A stretch of DNA of 64,000 nt from Beta vulgaris subsp. vulgaris (GCF_026745355.1 NC_079205.1:41277182-41341181); one strand, 5' to 3'; positions 46,301-57,159 are shown, numbered from the stretch's first letter. The notes: a model not told the origin generated them from the sequence alone. Made by a program: numbers and translations.

Positions 46301-47383
46301 GGTGACACCAGATCACGCAGAACACTCTGACAATGGTTTTATTGGTGGCAATGCAAATAATTCATTGGACATGCCTCACATGGATGGGAATTCTTCCCCT
46401 TATGTGGTGGTGGCCAAGAACAACACAGTATGCTCAGTAGACTGTCATGGTGCTGCGGAGGGGTCGGAGGGTAATCATGATCCGGGTGAAGATGTTAATG
46501 GGAAACCTATAAACCTGAATGAAACAATTCTTGTTAATAGTTGCGTTACTGCCCTTTGTGATCCTGAACCAGATGCCCAATCTCTCGAAAATTTTGAAGA
46601 TACAAGCGATAAGAATAGTCAATGTGTGAAAGAGGTGAATATAAATACTAAATTATCAGCTGAAACTCTAATATGCATCTTGCTTTGCATGTGAATCTCT
46701 ATCTTTTTGTATGAATTTCATGCCTCTGGTCTTGGAAATTTAAGGGGGAAAAAGGTTTATCTAAATTTTTACTTTTGATTTGTCTCACATTTTGCTCTCA
46801 TTACTTTCGTGATCTGTTAAATCAATGGGTCTTATTAGTGCTGAGTAGTTAGATTTAAGGTCGCATACATCTAGACCTCTATATAGATCGTCACCCTGGT
46901 CCCTGCCAATCAAAGAATTCATAGTGAGTGGTTTTTTTATTTTTCCACATGACCTAAATAGTTATTTTCTGGTTTATGAAACTAATCGATTCTTCCATTT
47001 GGCTGGCTTATTACATAGGGCGAACCTGGACATGTAAAGCGAGAAGTTACCAACAATGAAATACCACTACCTAAGCCCCAGAGGAAATTGTTGAAGTCAG
47101 TTGTCAAGGGTACAGCACTATTAGGCGTTGCTGTTTTCTTGGTCCACCTCAGGTACATATGGCAATATGATCCACTTCTGGTTAGAGCTATATTTTGGAA
47201 GTTTCATTCTTAAGTTCCTCTTTTATGCATTACAGAAAGAACAGACGGGAGACCCTCTCTGAGGCAAAGAAACAACAAACTCACATTATGAAACAGGGTG
47301 CGCCTAAGTCATTGCAAAAGGGCCAAAAAGGTGGTAGTACAAGCAGTGTATATCCGGCTGAGAAGCTACGTCTTGGTATATAG
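37373..47383 (+). CDS. CH-domain-like protein with C-terminal membrane segment, 8 exons
   Basis: Exons with GT..AG borders join in one frame: 37373-37462, 43367-43458, 44212-44359, 44724-44855, 44942-45091, 45288-46634, 47019-47152, 47236-47383, giving about 746 residues. Residues about 30-155 look like a calponin-homology fold: TQARIWLGELLQIRFDEQTN, LADGELLFEVSEVIP, then YYNVDSFLRMCKSLGMNGID and FTPSDVVEKRNTRKVCMCLR. CH domains bind actin or microtubules, or act as adaptors. Exon 6 alone codes 449 residues, acidic, Ser/Asn/Asp-rich and without obvious fold. Near the C-terminus KGTALLGVAVFLVHLRKNRR is a short hydrophobic stretch with basic flank, fitting a tail anchor. The ATG is the first in the leader and is followed by an open 30-codon exon. 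If exon 6 is not spliced at 46634, an alternative stop arises at 46694. I know of no named gene to assign. Confidence 0.87.
37934..38186 (-). mobile_element. tRNA-derived SINE in intron 1
   Basis: On the minus strand the 5' end GGATAATAGTTAGC leads into the A box TAGCTCAAGTGGTAGAGC, and 30-odd bases later a B box GAGTTCGATCCT follows. The tRNA-related head is followed by an unrelated body of about 180 bases and a poly(A) tail, seen on plus as T17 at 37934-37950. The small plus-strand ORF here (37868-38092) is not a gene. No clear target duplication. Confidence 0.78.
38418..38701. mobile_element. Stowaway-type MITE in intron 1
   Basis: TA duplications (38416-38417, 38702-38703) flank the ends CTCCTTCTGTTCCAAATTAT and, reversed, CTCCATCCGTCCCAATTTAT. 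The match continues through TTGCTACATTT. A tandem-like internal copy (AAATTTGTAAATAAAGTGTG near 38582) is present. Different family from the 21.3-kb Stowaway. Confidence 0.88.
39294..42661 (-). mobile_element. 5'-truncated LINE (L1 type) in intron 1
   Basis: It lies between copies of GACCTTTTGTAATTT (39279-39293 and 42662-42676), a 15-bp target duplication of the target-primed kind. The minus-strand 3' end has a poly(A) run. The 5' end starts in ORF2 after the endonuclease, as is common for LINEs. It is antisense to the host gene. Confidence 0.93.
39324..42477 (-). pseudogene. LINE ORF2: reverse transcriptase, zf-RVT, RNase H-like
   Basis: Minus-strand frames in order: start of RT region (42151-42477), RT at 41175-42157 (PGPDGMHAIFYQRFW, NNTNIALIPKVKNP, ISEQQSAFVPGRLITDNALI, KLDMSKAYDRVEW, PLSPYLFIMIADAFSKMI), active site FFADDSLLFTRA (about 41320), a connecting part at 40813-41178 (KYLGIPSISGRSKK, MARFWWGS), then 39324-40823. 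The last part holds the zf-RVT region (SPKVRHFLWRLCTNSLPVRS) and an RNase H-like domain (INVDACLTVEGWVG, EAKAIEMAVRLGKRYGLQ, ILESDCQVVINRLS). Frameshifts near 41600, 41177 and 40820 and the missing endonuclease make it inactive. Confidence 0.9.
43459..44211 (+). other. Intron 2 of the host gene
   Basis: Starts GTAAGATC and ends TTTTGTAG. A G-rich patch (GGTAGGGAGGGGGGTC, near 43652) is the only feature. Two short ORFs in it have no recognisable domain. Confidence 0.7.
44360..44723 (+). other. Intron 3 of the host gene
   Basis: Starts GTAGGG and ends TTTTGCAG. No other content seen. Confidence 0.75.
46635..47018 (+). other. Intron 6 of the host gene
   Basis: Starts GTGAATAT and ends TTACATAG. 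Reading through it adds 19 residues (VNINTKLSAE onward) and a stop at 46692-46694, which would remove the membrane segment. Retention would give a soluble form. Confidence 0.65.
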
Positions 47384-47800
47384 TGTACAAGATGGAACCC
47401 CATGCTAATGGGTGGAAATCCGATATATACAAGCTTAAAGATTTTGTGTATATAAGATGAAGGGTACGAGCTATGTATGCTGATATCCAAGATTTTAGGA
47501 TTTTAATTGTATGGGGAGATACCGACTATCTTAGCAGAGCAGGATCTTGGTATCCCTCTACAAGTTATTGTCTTTATACTTCTGCTACTAACTTGCTGCA
47601 GTTGAGCAAGGTGTTTCTACCTTTGTTTCTTCCCAAAGGAAACCTTGCTTTAAGAAACTAAATTTTGTAGAGGGATCAGGACATCTGCTATACAAGCCGC
47701 ATATTTGTTGGCGACTAATTTATCTTGAGCATATTTGGAAAAAGATGTACTTGTATTATAGCACTTTAGATGCAAGATTAATCAATAAAATCAGTATCTT
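47384..47800 (+). other. 3' untranslated region of the host gene
   Basis: Follows the stop at 47381-47383. Ends near a polyadenylation signal at 47784. Short frames within are not genes. Confidence 0.65.
47784..47789 (+). terminator. Polyadenylation signal AATAAA
   Basis: AATAAA about 400 bases after the stop codon, in T-rich/AT-rich surroundings (ATCAATAAAATCAG). Confidence 0.55.
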
Positions 47801-48448
47801 GGAACTATGGGAGAAAACCTATACTACTGAATTGTAATAGTTGGTGAATTGCTGTGTGTTAGTTCTGGTCACTCCGTGGTGCTGGGACTGATCAGCATTT
47901 GCTATTTGTGGCATATCTGATGTATATTTGGTTTCATGTATAGCCAAAAAAAATGGAAATGGAAATGGTGTCTTCAGATTTCTTGAACCTGAATGCTTTG
48001 GGTCAACCCGAACCTGAATGATGTGGGTCTTGAGTAAGCTATTATATGAACCGAACCAGAAATCAACTGCCCCAAATATGACCAGAACCCGAAAACATAC
48101 TACTATAAAGTCTGACCCAAATCGACCAACCTGTTTGAGATGTTAAAGAGCCAGCAAAAACATAAGATGAGCTTTTTATCTATATTTCGGATTGTAGGAG
48201 GCATCTTGTGGGTCAAGGCTTGTTTCCTTTGGTTTTGTTCCAAAAGATCTTTGATCCACAGTTTACTACAGCATCATTTAGATGAATTCCTCATAATTCT
48301 ACAAAGTTTGGTTTTCATTACAGTTTTAACAATGGATTAGAAGCCTACTAATGCAAAGACGTTCAGGATAAACATACCTTGTACTGCTCTCCTTCCATTT
48401 GTCAATATCTAATGTATCCATACCAACATACAAAAAGATAAAAGTTTC
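47801..48448. other. Intergenic DNA
   Basis: Contains reiterated GAACCTGAAT / GACCCAAAT / AACCCGAA words (about 47985-48130), apparently the relic of a repeat. No gene. Confidence 0.5.
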
Positions 48449-48597
48449 TGTTAAGTTTAGGTTAGTGTTCTGTCTCTCCATCTCATTCATCCATCAAGTA
48501 TATATATACATCCTACATCTAGGGGCCCATTAGGGATAACATGCTATCCCTCGAGTCTATCTTAAACATATAAAGATAAATCATATAAAGATAATCA
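48449..48597 (-). repeat. 3' LTR of copia-3
   Basis: 149 bp. It lacks the TCCTAACA seen at the outer end of the other LTR; instead the right edge reads GATAATCA and runs into pol. Confidence 0.88.
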
Positions 48598-50004
48598 AGT
48601 GGGAGCATGCAAATCACGAATGCCCAACTTGGACAATAAAAATTCAAATTGAGTCCTACCAGGTGCTTTGGTAAAAATATCGGCCAACTGAAACTTAGTA
48701 GGAACATAGGACGGACTCACAAGACCTTCAGTCACGGCATCACGAACGAAATGACAATCTGCCTCAATGTGTTTCGTACGTTCATGAAACACCGGATTTT
48801 GGGCAATATATAAGGCAGATTGGCTATCACAATATAATCGCATGCCTGCAGGATGTTGAATTCCGAGATCACCCAATAACTGCTTCAACCACTTGAATTC
48901 ACACACAATAGCAGCCATCGAACGATATTCTGCCTCTGCAGATGATCGAGAAACTGTAGGCGGCTTCTTAGTCTTCCAGGAAATAGGAGAATATCCCAAC
49001 AACACGAACCACCCACTCACAGATCTCCTAGTAAGAGGACAACTAGCCCAATCCGAATCACACCATCCCTCCAGGCGGAGATCACTGTTAGAACGAAATA
49101 ATATGCCCTGGCCTGGATTTTTCTTCAAATATCGAACTACGCATAACGCGGCCTCCCAATGAACCACCTTAGGCACCTGCATAAACTGTGATAAAATGTG
49201 AACAGAATATGCCTGATCAGGTCTCGTAACAGCAAGATATATCAATCTGCCCATCAATCTACGATATTTCTCCGGACCATCAAACACAGGACCCTCTGCC
49301 ACAGCCAGCTGATGATGCTGCTCCATAGGAAACTCAGCAGGTTTCGCCCTAAGTAACCCTGCCTCCGCAATGATATCCAATGCATACTTCCTTTGACTCA
49401 TAAAAATTCCCTGTGGCCCCCTGGCAATCTCAAGACCAAGGAAATATTTCAAAGCTCCCAAATCCTTCATTTTGAAACATTTCCCAAGGTAAACTTTGAA
49501 GTTCGGTAAAGCTTTTTGATCATTTCCTGCAATAATCATGTCATCCACATAGATGAGAACATTCAACTGAATATTATTCCGAGTAAACGTAAACAAGGAA
49601 TAATCAGAATAGGACTGCTTAAACCCATATGTTTTCAAAGCAGTGGCCAATTTTGCAAAACAACATCTAGGTGCCTGCTTCAAGCCATACAATGATTTCT
49701 TCATCCTGCACACTAGATTAGACTTATTTCCCTGAAAACCATGTGGAATTTTCATGTAAACTTCTTCCTCCAAATCTCCATGTAAGAAGGCATTATGGAC
49801 ATCCATCTGATGAATTTCCCATTTCTTGACTGCTACAACGGCCAGGAAAGTACGAACAGTAGTCATTTTTGCTACCGGGGCAAATATTTCGTCATAATCA
49901 ATCCCTTCCACCTGATGATGGCCAAAGATAACCAACCTTGCCTTCAGTCTCTGAAGGTTTCCTTTCTCATCATACTTTTCTGTATACACCCACTTACTCC
50001 CCAA
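48595..50004 (-). pseudogene. Reverse transcriptase and RNase H of copia-3
   Basis: An uninterrupted frame of 469 codons (minus strand): [89 protein letters not shown] (active-site pair present), MKDLGALKYFLGLEI, then RNase [72 protein letters not shown] and the C-terminal QLADIFTKAPG. All catalytic residues are seen. Upstream it is broken by the insertion at 50014, after which the start of RT lies at about 54084-54200. Confidence 0.92.
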
Positions 50005-50013
50005 GGCCTTCTT

Positions 50014-51317
50014 TGTAATACTTCGTATTTTTAGTAAGTTATTATTTATATTTTTAGAAAAGTTTTAGTTTTTAAAAATATTTTATTTACTAAAAAGGCT
50101 TATTATTTATTAAAAAGGCTTTTATAAAAGATTTTGAGTATTTATAAATAAATTGTAGCCCAAAGATTTTGAGTATTTTTAGTAAGTTATTATTTATATT
50201 TTGAGTATTAAAAAGGCTTCGGAAATAATCCTCCTTTAAAAAGAATAATAATTCTTATATAAAACTTTAGCCATATAAAGGCATAAATAAAATAACTTGC
50301 TTAAGGTTTAACCTTTCAAAAATAATAATAGTTCAAAAACACTCCTTTTTAAATATATAAACATGAATCTAAAGATCAAACTCCTTCTAAAATATTTGAA
50401 TATAAATTCAAAGATAAAACTTTATAAATATATTAAATGAAAGACATAATTCAAAGTTCATAAATAAAATTTATAAACATTCAAACATGTTCATATAAAA
50501 TAGATGCAGTTCATAATAAAACTCATAAAAACATATATTTCAATCCAAAGTATTTTCCTAAAAACATGATACTACACTTGCAAAACAATTATTAAAGATC
50601 TACAAATACACGCATCTTGAAAATTAATAAGTACTAGGGAGAAGAGAAAAGATAGGCTAAGAGGGAGAGATAGTTTAAACTTGAGAAAAGAGATTTATTT
50701 CTCAAATTTGGTGTGAAGAATATGATGGGTGGAGACCCCTATTTATACTAGTTGGAAAAGTAGAATCGGAATAGGATTATGAAACTAAAAGATAAATATA
50801 GGGAAAAGATAAACTAATCTAGTTAAGGTATAACTAATATTTACGCTTATCCAATTAAGATTTGAAAAAGATATAAATCATCCCATATATATAATTATAT
50901 AAGATAAAACAATTAAAAGATAATAAAAACAAAACTTATGAAACATATCAAGTCACTCAGCGTGAGTTGCCGCGGAATATTTTTTTTTTCTTTTTAAAAT
51001 CCTTTTTCTTTAAATCTTTTTCCTTTTTTTCTTTTGCAATTTCTTTAAATCTTTTTTTTTTCTTTTCTTTTTGCAAACCTTTTTTGGAATTGTTTTTAAA
51101 ACATTTTAAATATTTTGTTACCAAAGTACTTGGGTTTTAAAACTAGTAAACTTAGACCCAATATTATTTGGGCTACAATTTATTTATAAATACTCAAAAT
51201 CTTTTATAAAAGCCTTTTTAATAAATAATAAGCCTTTTTAGTAAATAAAATATTTTTAAAAACTAAACCTTTTCTAAAAATATAAATAATAACTTATTAA
51301 AAATACGAAGTATTACA
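50014..51317. repeat. Inverted LTR segments
   Basis: Left arm 50014-50165 and right arm 51165-51317 are near-perfect inverted copies (TGTAATACTTCGTATTTTTA at both outer ends). The space between 50165 and about 50210 is scrambled from the same words (TTTTGAGTATTTTTAGTAAG), like repair filler. The remainder is the inverted LTR body with CACCCATCAT-region leader and antisense TATA box. Confidence 0.75.
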
Positions 51318-53336
51318 GACTACCCCCTTAAAAGAAGTTTCGTCCTCGAAACTTGAATCAACAACTAAGAAATACAGCAATTAAGCTACATATATGAAAT
51401 TCTTTTTATTAAAGTAAGTTGGCTAACTTAATAACTCATAAAATAAGTCAAAATTTGGTCAAAAATAGTGTTTTAAGTTAAAAATGTGAAACTCTATCGC
51501 ATTCTACCCCCCTTAAAAGGAGTTACGCCCCCGTAACTCGCTAAGGTTTAAAACTTGACTTAAAATTATTTACCAACTTTGTAATACAAACAATATAAGA
51601 ATCTTTGCTGGGAATGTAATAATAAAACCACTAGAGAGATAAGACTTTCAAAAATATCTTTTAAACTTTGAAAAAAAAAAAAATTAACCTCTATTTCAAG
51701 GTATTCGAAATAATTGCCTTTAATAATAAATCAACATAATAAAGAAAGTATTTGAATAAGTACAAAAGATAGTTTATGACAAACTAAAAAGTTTATAAAA
51801 TATGAGTAGAAAATTTTTCCAAATTCTTGAAATAATAAAGAATTACATACTGATACTAAAGACAAGTTTTGTAGGAAAACTATTTAAGAATATACTAATG
51901 TATTATCAAAATACTATAATATAGTGAGAATAGAAGAACTTTATAAAACCTTTCGTAAGCTTTACTCGAAAATACAATATTCAAACAGTTTTTTCCTTTT
52001 GTTTGTAAAATACGTTTGCTTTCTCCTCAAAATTTAATCAGCTTCACATAACTCAGGAAGGTATCACAATGAATATCAAAAAAATAAAAATTACCTTTGA
52101 TCCTACTTTATTACAAATTAAAATCAAATCAAATCATCATAATTCACAAGCAAACCTTGTTAGTATATATACTAACACAACATATACTTGAAGAAAAAAA
52201 AGACTTCTTACTTAGGTCCTCAAAACTAAAACTCTTCGAAATTCATCTTCAAATTTTTCTTAAAATACCATAATTAATATTCTCTCAAAAATAAACAATA
52301 GTCAACTATAACTTGAGATGGTAACTAAGCAATCTTTTCCTGAAAATTCATACAATCTTCATTAACTCCTTCATATAATACAAACTCAATGCTTATATCC
52401 ATAATAAAAATATGACTATTCTTTCCAAAATCAAACCTTGATTGACTAGTTTCCTCTTTTTTTTTCTCTTTTATTAAGCTCCAAATTTCTCCCCAAAAGA
52501 ATATATTTCATCTATTATTAGAGTCACTTATTTTAATAAGTGATATACCCAATCCTTATAATCACTCTATCTTTCATATTGCCAAAACAACAATTATACA
52601 CTATTATTCAAGCAGAAGTTTAAGACTACTCCCAAAAATAATACTCCTCTTTTGACACTTAAAAATCTCCAAAATCAACTTAGAATACATTTAGAGAATT
52701 CTAGTATCTTACTTCACCTTTAAGACAAAAATGATCTAGAGGAACCTGCTAAAGCTTCAAATATGGTCTTACTTCGTACTTTCTTTGCTTAACTATAACA
52801 ACGATAACTCCTTTTAAAATATTTGCGATTCAGCATAGGGGAAATTCCTTAATTAAATCCAACTTCAAATATGGTACCTCGTATACCTGTAAGGTCCTCA
52901 TAATAATTCCTTATTTTGTCACCTTTTAAAGGTTATCTCTATATCATTGCTAAGACGGTGTTGACTAAATCCATAAACAAAATATATAACTTATCTAAAT
53001 CTTAATAATTCCTCCAAGCTGGTATAAACCATTGACCTCCTAATTCTTGTTTCCACAAATAAGCAAATTTTCCTTCCGTACTCATGTCACTAAACATTAA
53101 AGATCATCCAACTACATAAAACTTCAAATGACTAATTTCACAATTCTTAGCACATAATATAATGTAGTGTCTTCTTCACTCCTACAAAAAAAAAATAACT
53201 ACTAAATTTCTTTCCTTCAAAGGAATAAACTAGAACAATCTTCACCTTTAATGGATCTAAAATAGTCAAGTTGACTTACTTTGAACTCATAGGTTCTCCT
53301 AACACTTATGAATCAACAAAAATAACACTTACTTTT
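51318..53336. other. AT-rich interior of the rearranged LTR element
   Basis: No ORF over about 60 codons. Two related motifs, CCCTTAAAAGAAGTTTCGTC (51326) and CCCTTAAAAGGAGTTACGCC (51512), both reversed pol-end-like sequences, are present. Otherwise A-rich DNA on plus. The element could not code for its own movement. Confidence 0.6.
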
Positions 53337-54083
53337 TAAAGGAGGATTATTTCCGAAGGATTTTTATTAGTTATATGATCTTTTATGATTACAATTTATA
53401 AAGAGGTCACGGCTTGTTATTTATTAGCAAGAACGGTAGCTATTATATTATTTACCCATGTACTTTTTGTATAAGTCATGTGGACAAGGTAGTTCCCCTC
53501 GTAATAGACTCAGTAAGGAATACTAAACTTGGGGGGGTGTGCGCACTTTAGGCAACGTACCTAGGCAAGGAAAAGGATTTTTTATTAAAGTTATATACTT
53601 TATATTATACAAGTATTATCAAGTATTCAGAAAGGTTTTTCGAAATTATATATTTCACAGGATTAATTAAATAAAGTGTTTAATATTCCACATATATATG
53701 TACTCAGTATTTTTATTGACACGCTTTTGTTTTGTTTTGTTTTGTTTTATGGCTTTGTCCCTGTGATTACCCTTTTGGTGAGCAGAATTTACAGGTTGAT
53801 TGATGCATACTTCATATGGAGGAGCTAGTGAGTAATCATAATTAGTCAAGGAGTTGTTATTTTATTTTCTTTATTTCCATTGTTATATAGTTGTACAATA
53901 AAGTTTATATTAATAGAGAGAAGTTATTTAAGTTATTTCCGCTGCATTAGTTTAAGTTCAGTTAGTAGTTAATATTAAAGCCTTTAACGTTATCACGTGG
54001 CGGTAATACTCTCAAGTTTCTCAAGGAGTTTTATATTAAAATAAGTTTTCCAAAAGAGAGAAATTTGGGGGTGTTACATTCTT

Positions 54084-54750
54084 TCCTGGAGGAAGTGGCT
54101 GTAATTCCCATGTGCCCTGATTTTCCAGAGCTTGTATCTCAACTCCCATGGCCTCACGCCACCCTTCATGTTTCATGGATTCTTTAAATGATTTTGGAGG
54201 GCCCCTGTAGTTATAGCAGCTAGAAACCTGCGATGGTTAGCAGAAAACTTTTCACAGCTAACATAATGTGTAATAGGATATGGGGTACCTGAGGAGTTGT
54301 CGAAGCAGGTGCCTGAGTTGATGAACTTTTCTTTTTCACTACCGTATGAGTAACAAAATCCTGTAACTTTTTATTCGGTATTTTGGTTCGTTTTCCTCTT
54401 CCCAAATCCTCCACATCTCCTGTTCTACACCCTCCCTGGACAAGGGCCGGGTCATTTCCCACGGTAGGCGCCACCTCCGGCCGCCCACCTTCCGTCGGAG
54501 GCTCCGCCACTCCCGGCGTCGCCTCACCCTCCTGATCTCCAAGAGGACCAACCTCCGGTCCTGGTGTTTCCACAAGGGGCATACTCATCTCCTTCTCACA
54601 ATAAACCACATTATTAGGAACTGCAGGTGACACAGGTACAGGTGCAGGCTCACTAAAGGGGAATTTATGTTCAATGAATTTCACATCACGGGAAACAAAA
54701 TATTTCTGGGTGTCTAAATCATATAATTTTCAGCCCTTTTGAGTATAAGA
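54084..54750 (-). pseudogene. Integrase-RT linker and start of RT of copia-3
   Basis: Minus-strand frame 54220-54684 (SEPAPVPVSPAVPNNVVYCE, then Pro/Glu/Gly-rich) is the poorly conserved linker between integrase and RT. After a stop, 54084-54200 continue with RT start motifs (HEGWREAMGVEIQALENQGT), then the inserted element. A further ~60 bases upstream of the frame belong to the same linker. Confidence 0.78.
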
Positions 54751-55900
54751 ATATCCCAAAAACACACACCTTCGGCTTCTACTGGCAAATTTATCACCCC
54801 CATGGGAAATATTATAGGCATAACACAAACACCCAAAGATCTTGATATCGGTCATTTAGGAGGCTTATCAAACAAGCACTCATAGGGGGTTTTATAATTA
54901 AGGACGACAGAAGGGGTTCGATTTATCAAATGACAAGCTGCCTGCACACAATCCCCCAAAATTTTAAAGGAAGATTAGCCTGAAATCTCAATGCCCGGGC
55001 AACATTTAAAATATGGCCATGTTTTCGCTCCACTCTACCATTCTGTTGGGGGTTTTAACACATGATGTTTCAAAGATAATTCCTTGGTGCAAAAAGTACG
55101 TGTTTGAGGCAATTAAATTCTGTGCCATTATCACTGCGCACATATTTAATCTTCTGGTCAAATTGGCGATCAATCAAAGCCACAAAATGCAAGAACATTG
55201 TTTCAACCTCCAATTTATTATATAGCAAATAAGTCCATACAGAACGAGAATAATCATCAACTAAAGTCAAGAAATAAGATGCACCACAAGTAGACTTTGT
55301 TCTATAAGGACCCCATAAATCACAATGAACTAATTCAAACATCCGACTAGCTCTACTATGACTCCTTGGAAAACTAGTTCTAGGTTGATGAGCACGAAAA
55401 CACACATCACACCCATCTTTAGTGCAACTACTAACATCAGAGGGACTCACACACGGTAAATGCCGCAAAACTTTCTCCGAAGGGTGACCCAAACGCTTAT
55501 GCCAAATATCAATAGAGGCCATGCCTTCCACAACGTTGATCTTTACCTTTGGAATACCCCGGAAAAAGAAAAGTCCATCTTCCCGCTCACCCGCTCCAAT
55601 CAGCGTCCTCGTCCTGCGGTCCTGTAATACACACAATGTTTTAGTGAACTGAACTATACAATTCGCCGAATCTACTAACTGCGGAATGGAAATCAAATTA
55701 CAATCCAGGTTAGGAACAAATAAAACATTATATAGTTTCAGATTTCCAGGAAGTATAACATCTCCCTCGTGGGTAGCTTCTGCAGAACTACCATCTGGCA
55801 AACCAACTGGACATCCAGGAATTTTCCGTACAGCACATAAATGCGAGAACTGTCCTGTCACATGATGTGTAGCACCCGTATCAATTATCCACACAAACAC
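54751..55900 (-). pseudogene. Protease, pre-integrase and integrase of copia-3
   Basis: The frame from 55900 starts at the protease (WIIDTGATHHVTGQF, Asp-Thr-Gly present), continues to the zinc region (IDIWHKRLGHPSEKVLRHLP, DGCDVCFRAHQPRTSFPRSH) and the integrase core: HCDLWGPYRTKSTCG (Asp 1), YVRSDNGTEFNCLK (Asp 2). A break near 55100 ends the frame at 55070. The Glu motif lies in another frame near 55045 ([12 protein letters not shown]). The last part down to 54751 is in broken frames. Confidence 0.88.
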
Positions 55901-56235
55901 TCACCAGTCATACGATCTTTCGATTTAGGCATGTTCAGCAAGTCTAAGAGATTCTGCCACTAGTCAGGCGAGATTCCGGCCAAGGCGGGATCTGGTTTGG
56001 GAATATTGGTCTCTGTAGATTCGGTCATGGTTGTGAAAAAAAAATCGAAGATCACGTTGTTTTTGGTTTTGTTTTGGTTCGAGTGGTTTAGGGTTTCGGT
56101 GTTTTGATTTTTTTTTCTTTCTTCTCGTCGATCTGTTTGATCGATTCTTCTCGTCGATCTGTTTGATCGATTCTTCTCGTCGATCTGTTTGATCGATTAT
56201 AGGTCGTGGGTGGAGAGGATTTTTCTCAACCTCTG
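55901..56235 (-). pseudogene. Remnant N-terminus and leader of copia-3
   Basis: A start codon at about 56029 opens MTESTETNIPKPDPALAGIS, followed by TAG and LLDLLNMPKSKDRMTG, the segment that in other copia elements lies just before protease. The gag domain itself is absent. The leader has a threefold repeat of GATCGATTCTTCTCGTCGAT-type units at 56120-56200. A 108-codon frame over this repeat is not credible. Confidence 0.65.
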
Positions 56236-56401
56236 GCTCTTGATACCATGTTAAGTTTAGGTTAATGTTCTGTCTCTCCATCTCATTCATCCATCAAGTA
56301 TATATATACATCCTATCTAGGGGCCCATTAGGGATAACATGCTATCCCTCGAGTCTATCTTAAACATATAAAGATAATTCATATAAAGATAATTCCTAAC
56401 A
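56236..56401 (-). repeat. 5' LTR and primer site of copia-3
   Basis: LTR 56249-56401 (153 bp, TGTTAG..AACTTAACA on minus) and primer site TGGTATCAAGAGC (56248-56236). Confidence 0.9.
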
Positions 56402-56406
56402 GTTTC

Positions 56407-57159
56407 TGATATAAATGACATTGTTGCAAAAGCATGCCTGCAATCATATTACAAGCGATTAGGGTTAGAATATGCGTTCATCTCATGATTAACATCGTAG
56501 CTGTAAAATGAAAAGATTTTTTGTAATTTATTGATTGTCATTAAGCTTGATATATACACAATTAAGTCATATTCTTAACGATCTCGAACCACATTGTTTA
56601 TGGAATTGTAGTTTGTGTTCTCAAAGATGACTATTTGCCTAAACATTAAAATAGAGAAGAACAAAATATACTAACTAATAACCACTCATCCCTCTTGCTC
56701 ACATTAGATCGCTTTAGAATGGTCATGATGAAGAGGAGCATGAACTTCTCATCTTCCGACATGCCTACCTCTTTATCTCTACCCAACAAGAGCTTTTCCA
56801 CAATAATCTATCTCATATTTATGTAAGTACTCAAATTACCATGTTGCATCTTATTGTCACTGTGTAGTATCAAGTATACTTTTCAGGATTCTTAAAAGGC
56901 TTCAGTCAAGTTGAGTGCACCTACTATGTCATAAATTGGGCATTGCACAATCATAGAGGCTCGTTTGGTAGGCGGTAATATATGGTGATAACAGTACTAA
57001 AGTTATAAAAAAATTGTGAAGAAAAAAAAATCTGATATTAATATCCAGGTAATGTGCTAAGAACTAATATTAGGGAAGGGGTGCTATTGTCATAATCGCT
57101 ACAATCAGATATAGGTAGATTGGGTAATAAGCTAGGGAGTTTGTTAGTGGAAAATTAGA
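56407..57159. other. Intergenic DNA
   Basis: AT-rich. GGCTCGTTTGGTAGGCGG at 56961 looks like a Tourist/hAT-type MITE terminus, but no partner end was found. No gene. Confidence 0.45.

Larger units (their letters stand above)
50014..54078. mobile_element. Rearranged non-autonomous gypsy-type LTR element inside copia-3
   Basis: The 5-bp duplication TTCTT (50009-50013 and 54079-54083) flanks an element that starts TGTAATACTTCG and ends GGGGGTGTTACA. It does not read as a simple solo LTR. The first ~150 bases (50014-50165) match the reverse of 51165-51317. An inverted LTR portion runs from 51317 down to about 50210, including TATA box TATAAAT (50747-50741) in antisense. The motif AAAGGAGGATTATTTCCGAA occurs reversed at about 50218-50238 and forward at 53353-53372, where the LTR continues to its end. 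Inside, next to the inverted LTR start, stands CGTCCTCGAAACTTGAATC (51339-51357), the reverse of a gypsy pol 3'-end motif. No pol ORF of note. Confidence 0.72.
48449..56401 (-). mobile_element. copia-3: Ty1/copia element with short LTRs, nearly gag-less
   Basis: Short LTRs (48449-48597; 56249-56401) share TGTTAAGTTTAGGTTA and the TATCCCTCGAG region. The 5-bp duplication GTTTC flanks it (48444-48448 and 56402-56406). On the minus strand a primer site TGGTATCAAGAGC (56248-56236) follows the 5' LTR, then a short N-terminus, protease, integrase, linker, RT and RNase H. A gypsy-type element (50014-54078) interrupts RT. Only a few dozen codons separate the start from protease, so nearly all of gag is missing. 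Motifs suggest the Ale/Retrofit group, which I cannot confirm. Confidence 0.93.

Noticed and set aside
50014..54078. Simple solo LTR
   Set aside because: Too long, with an inverted LTR body and a pol-end motif inside.
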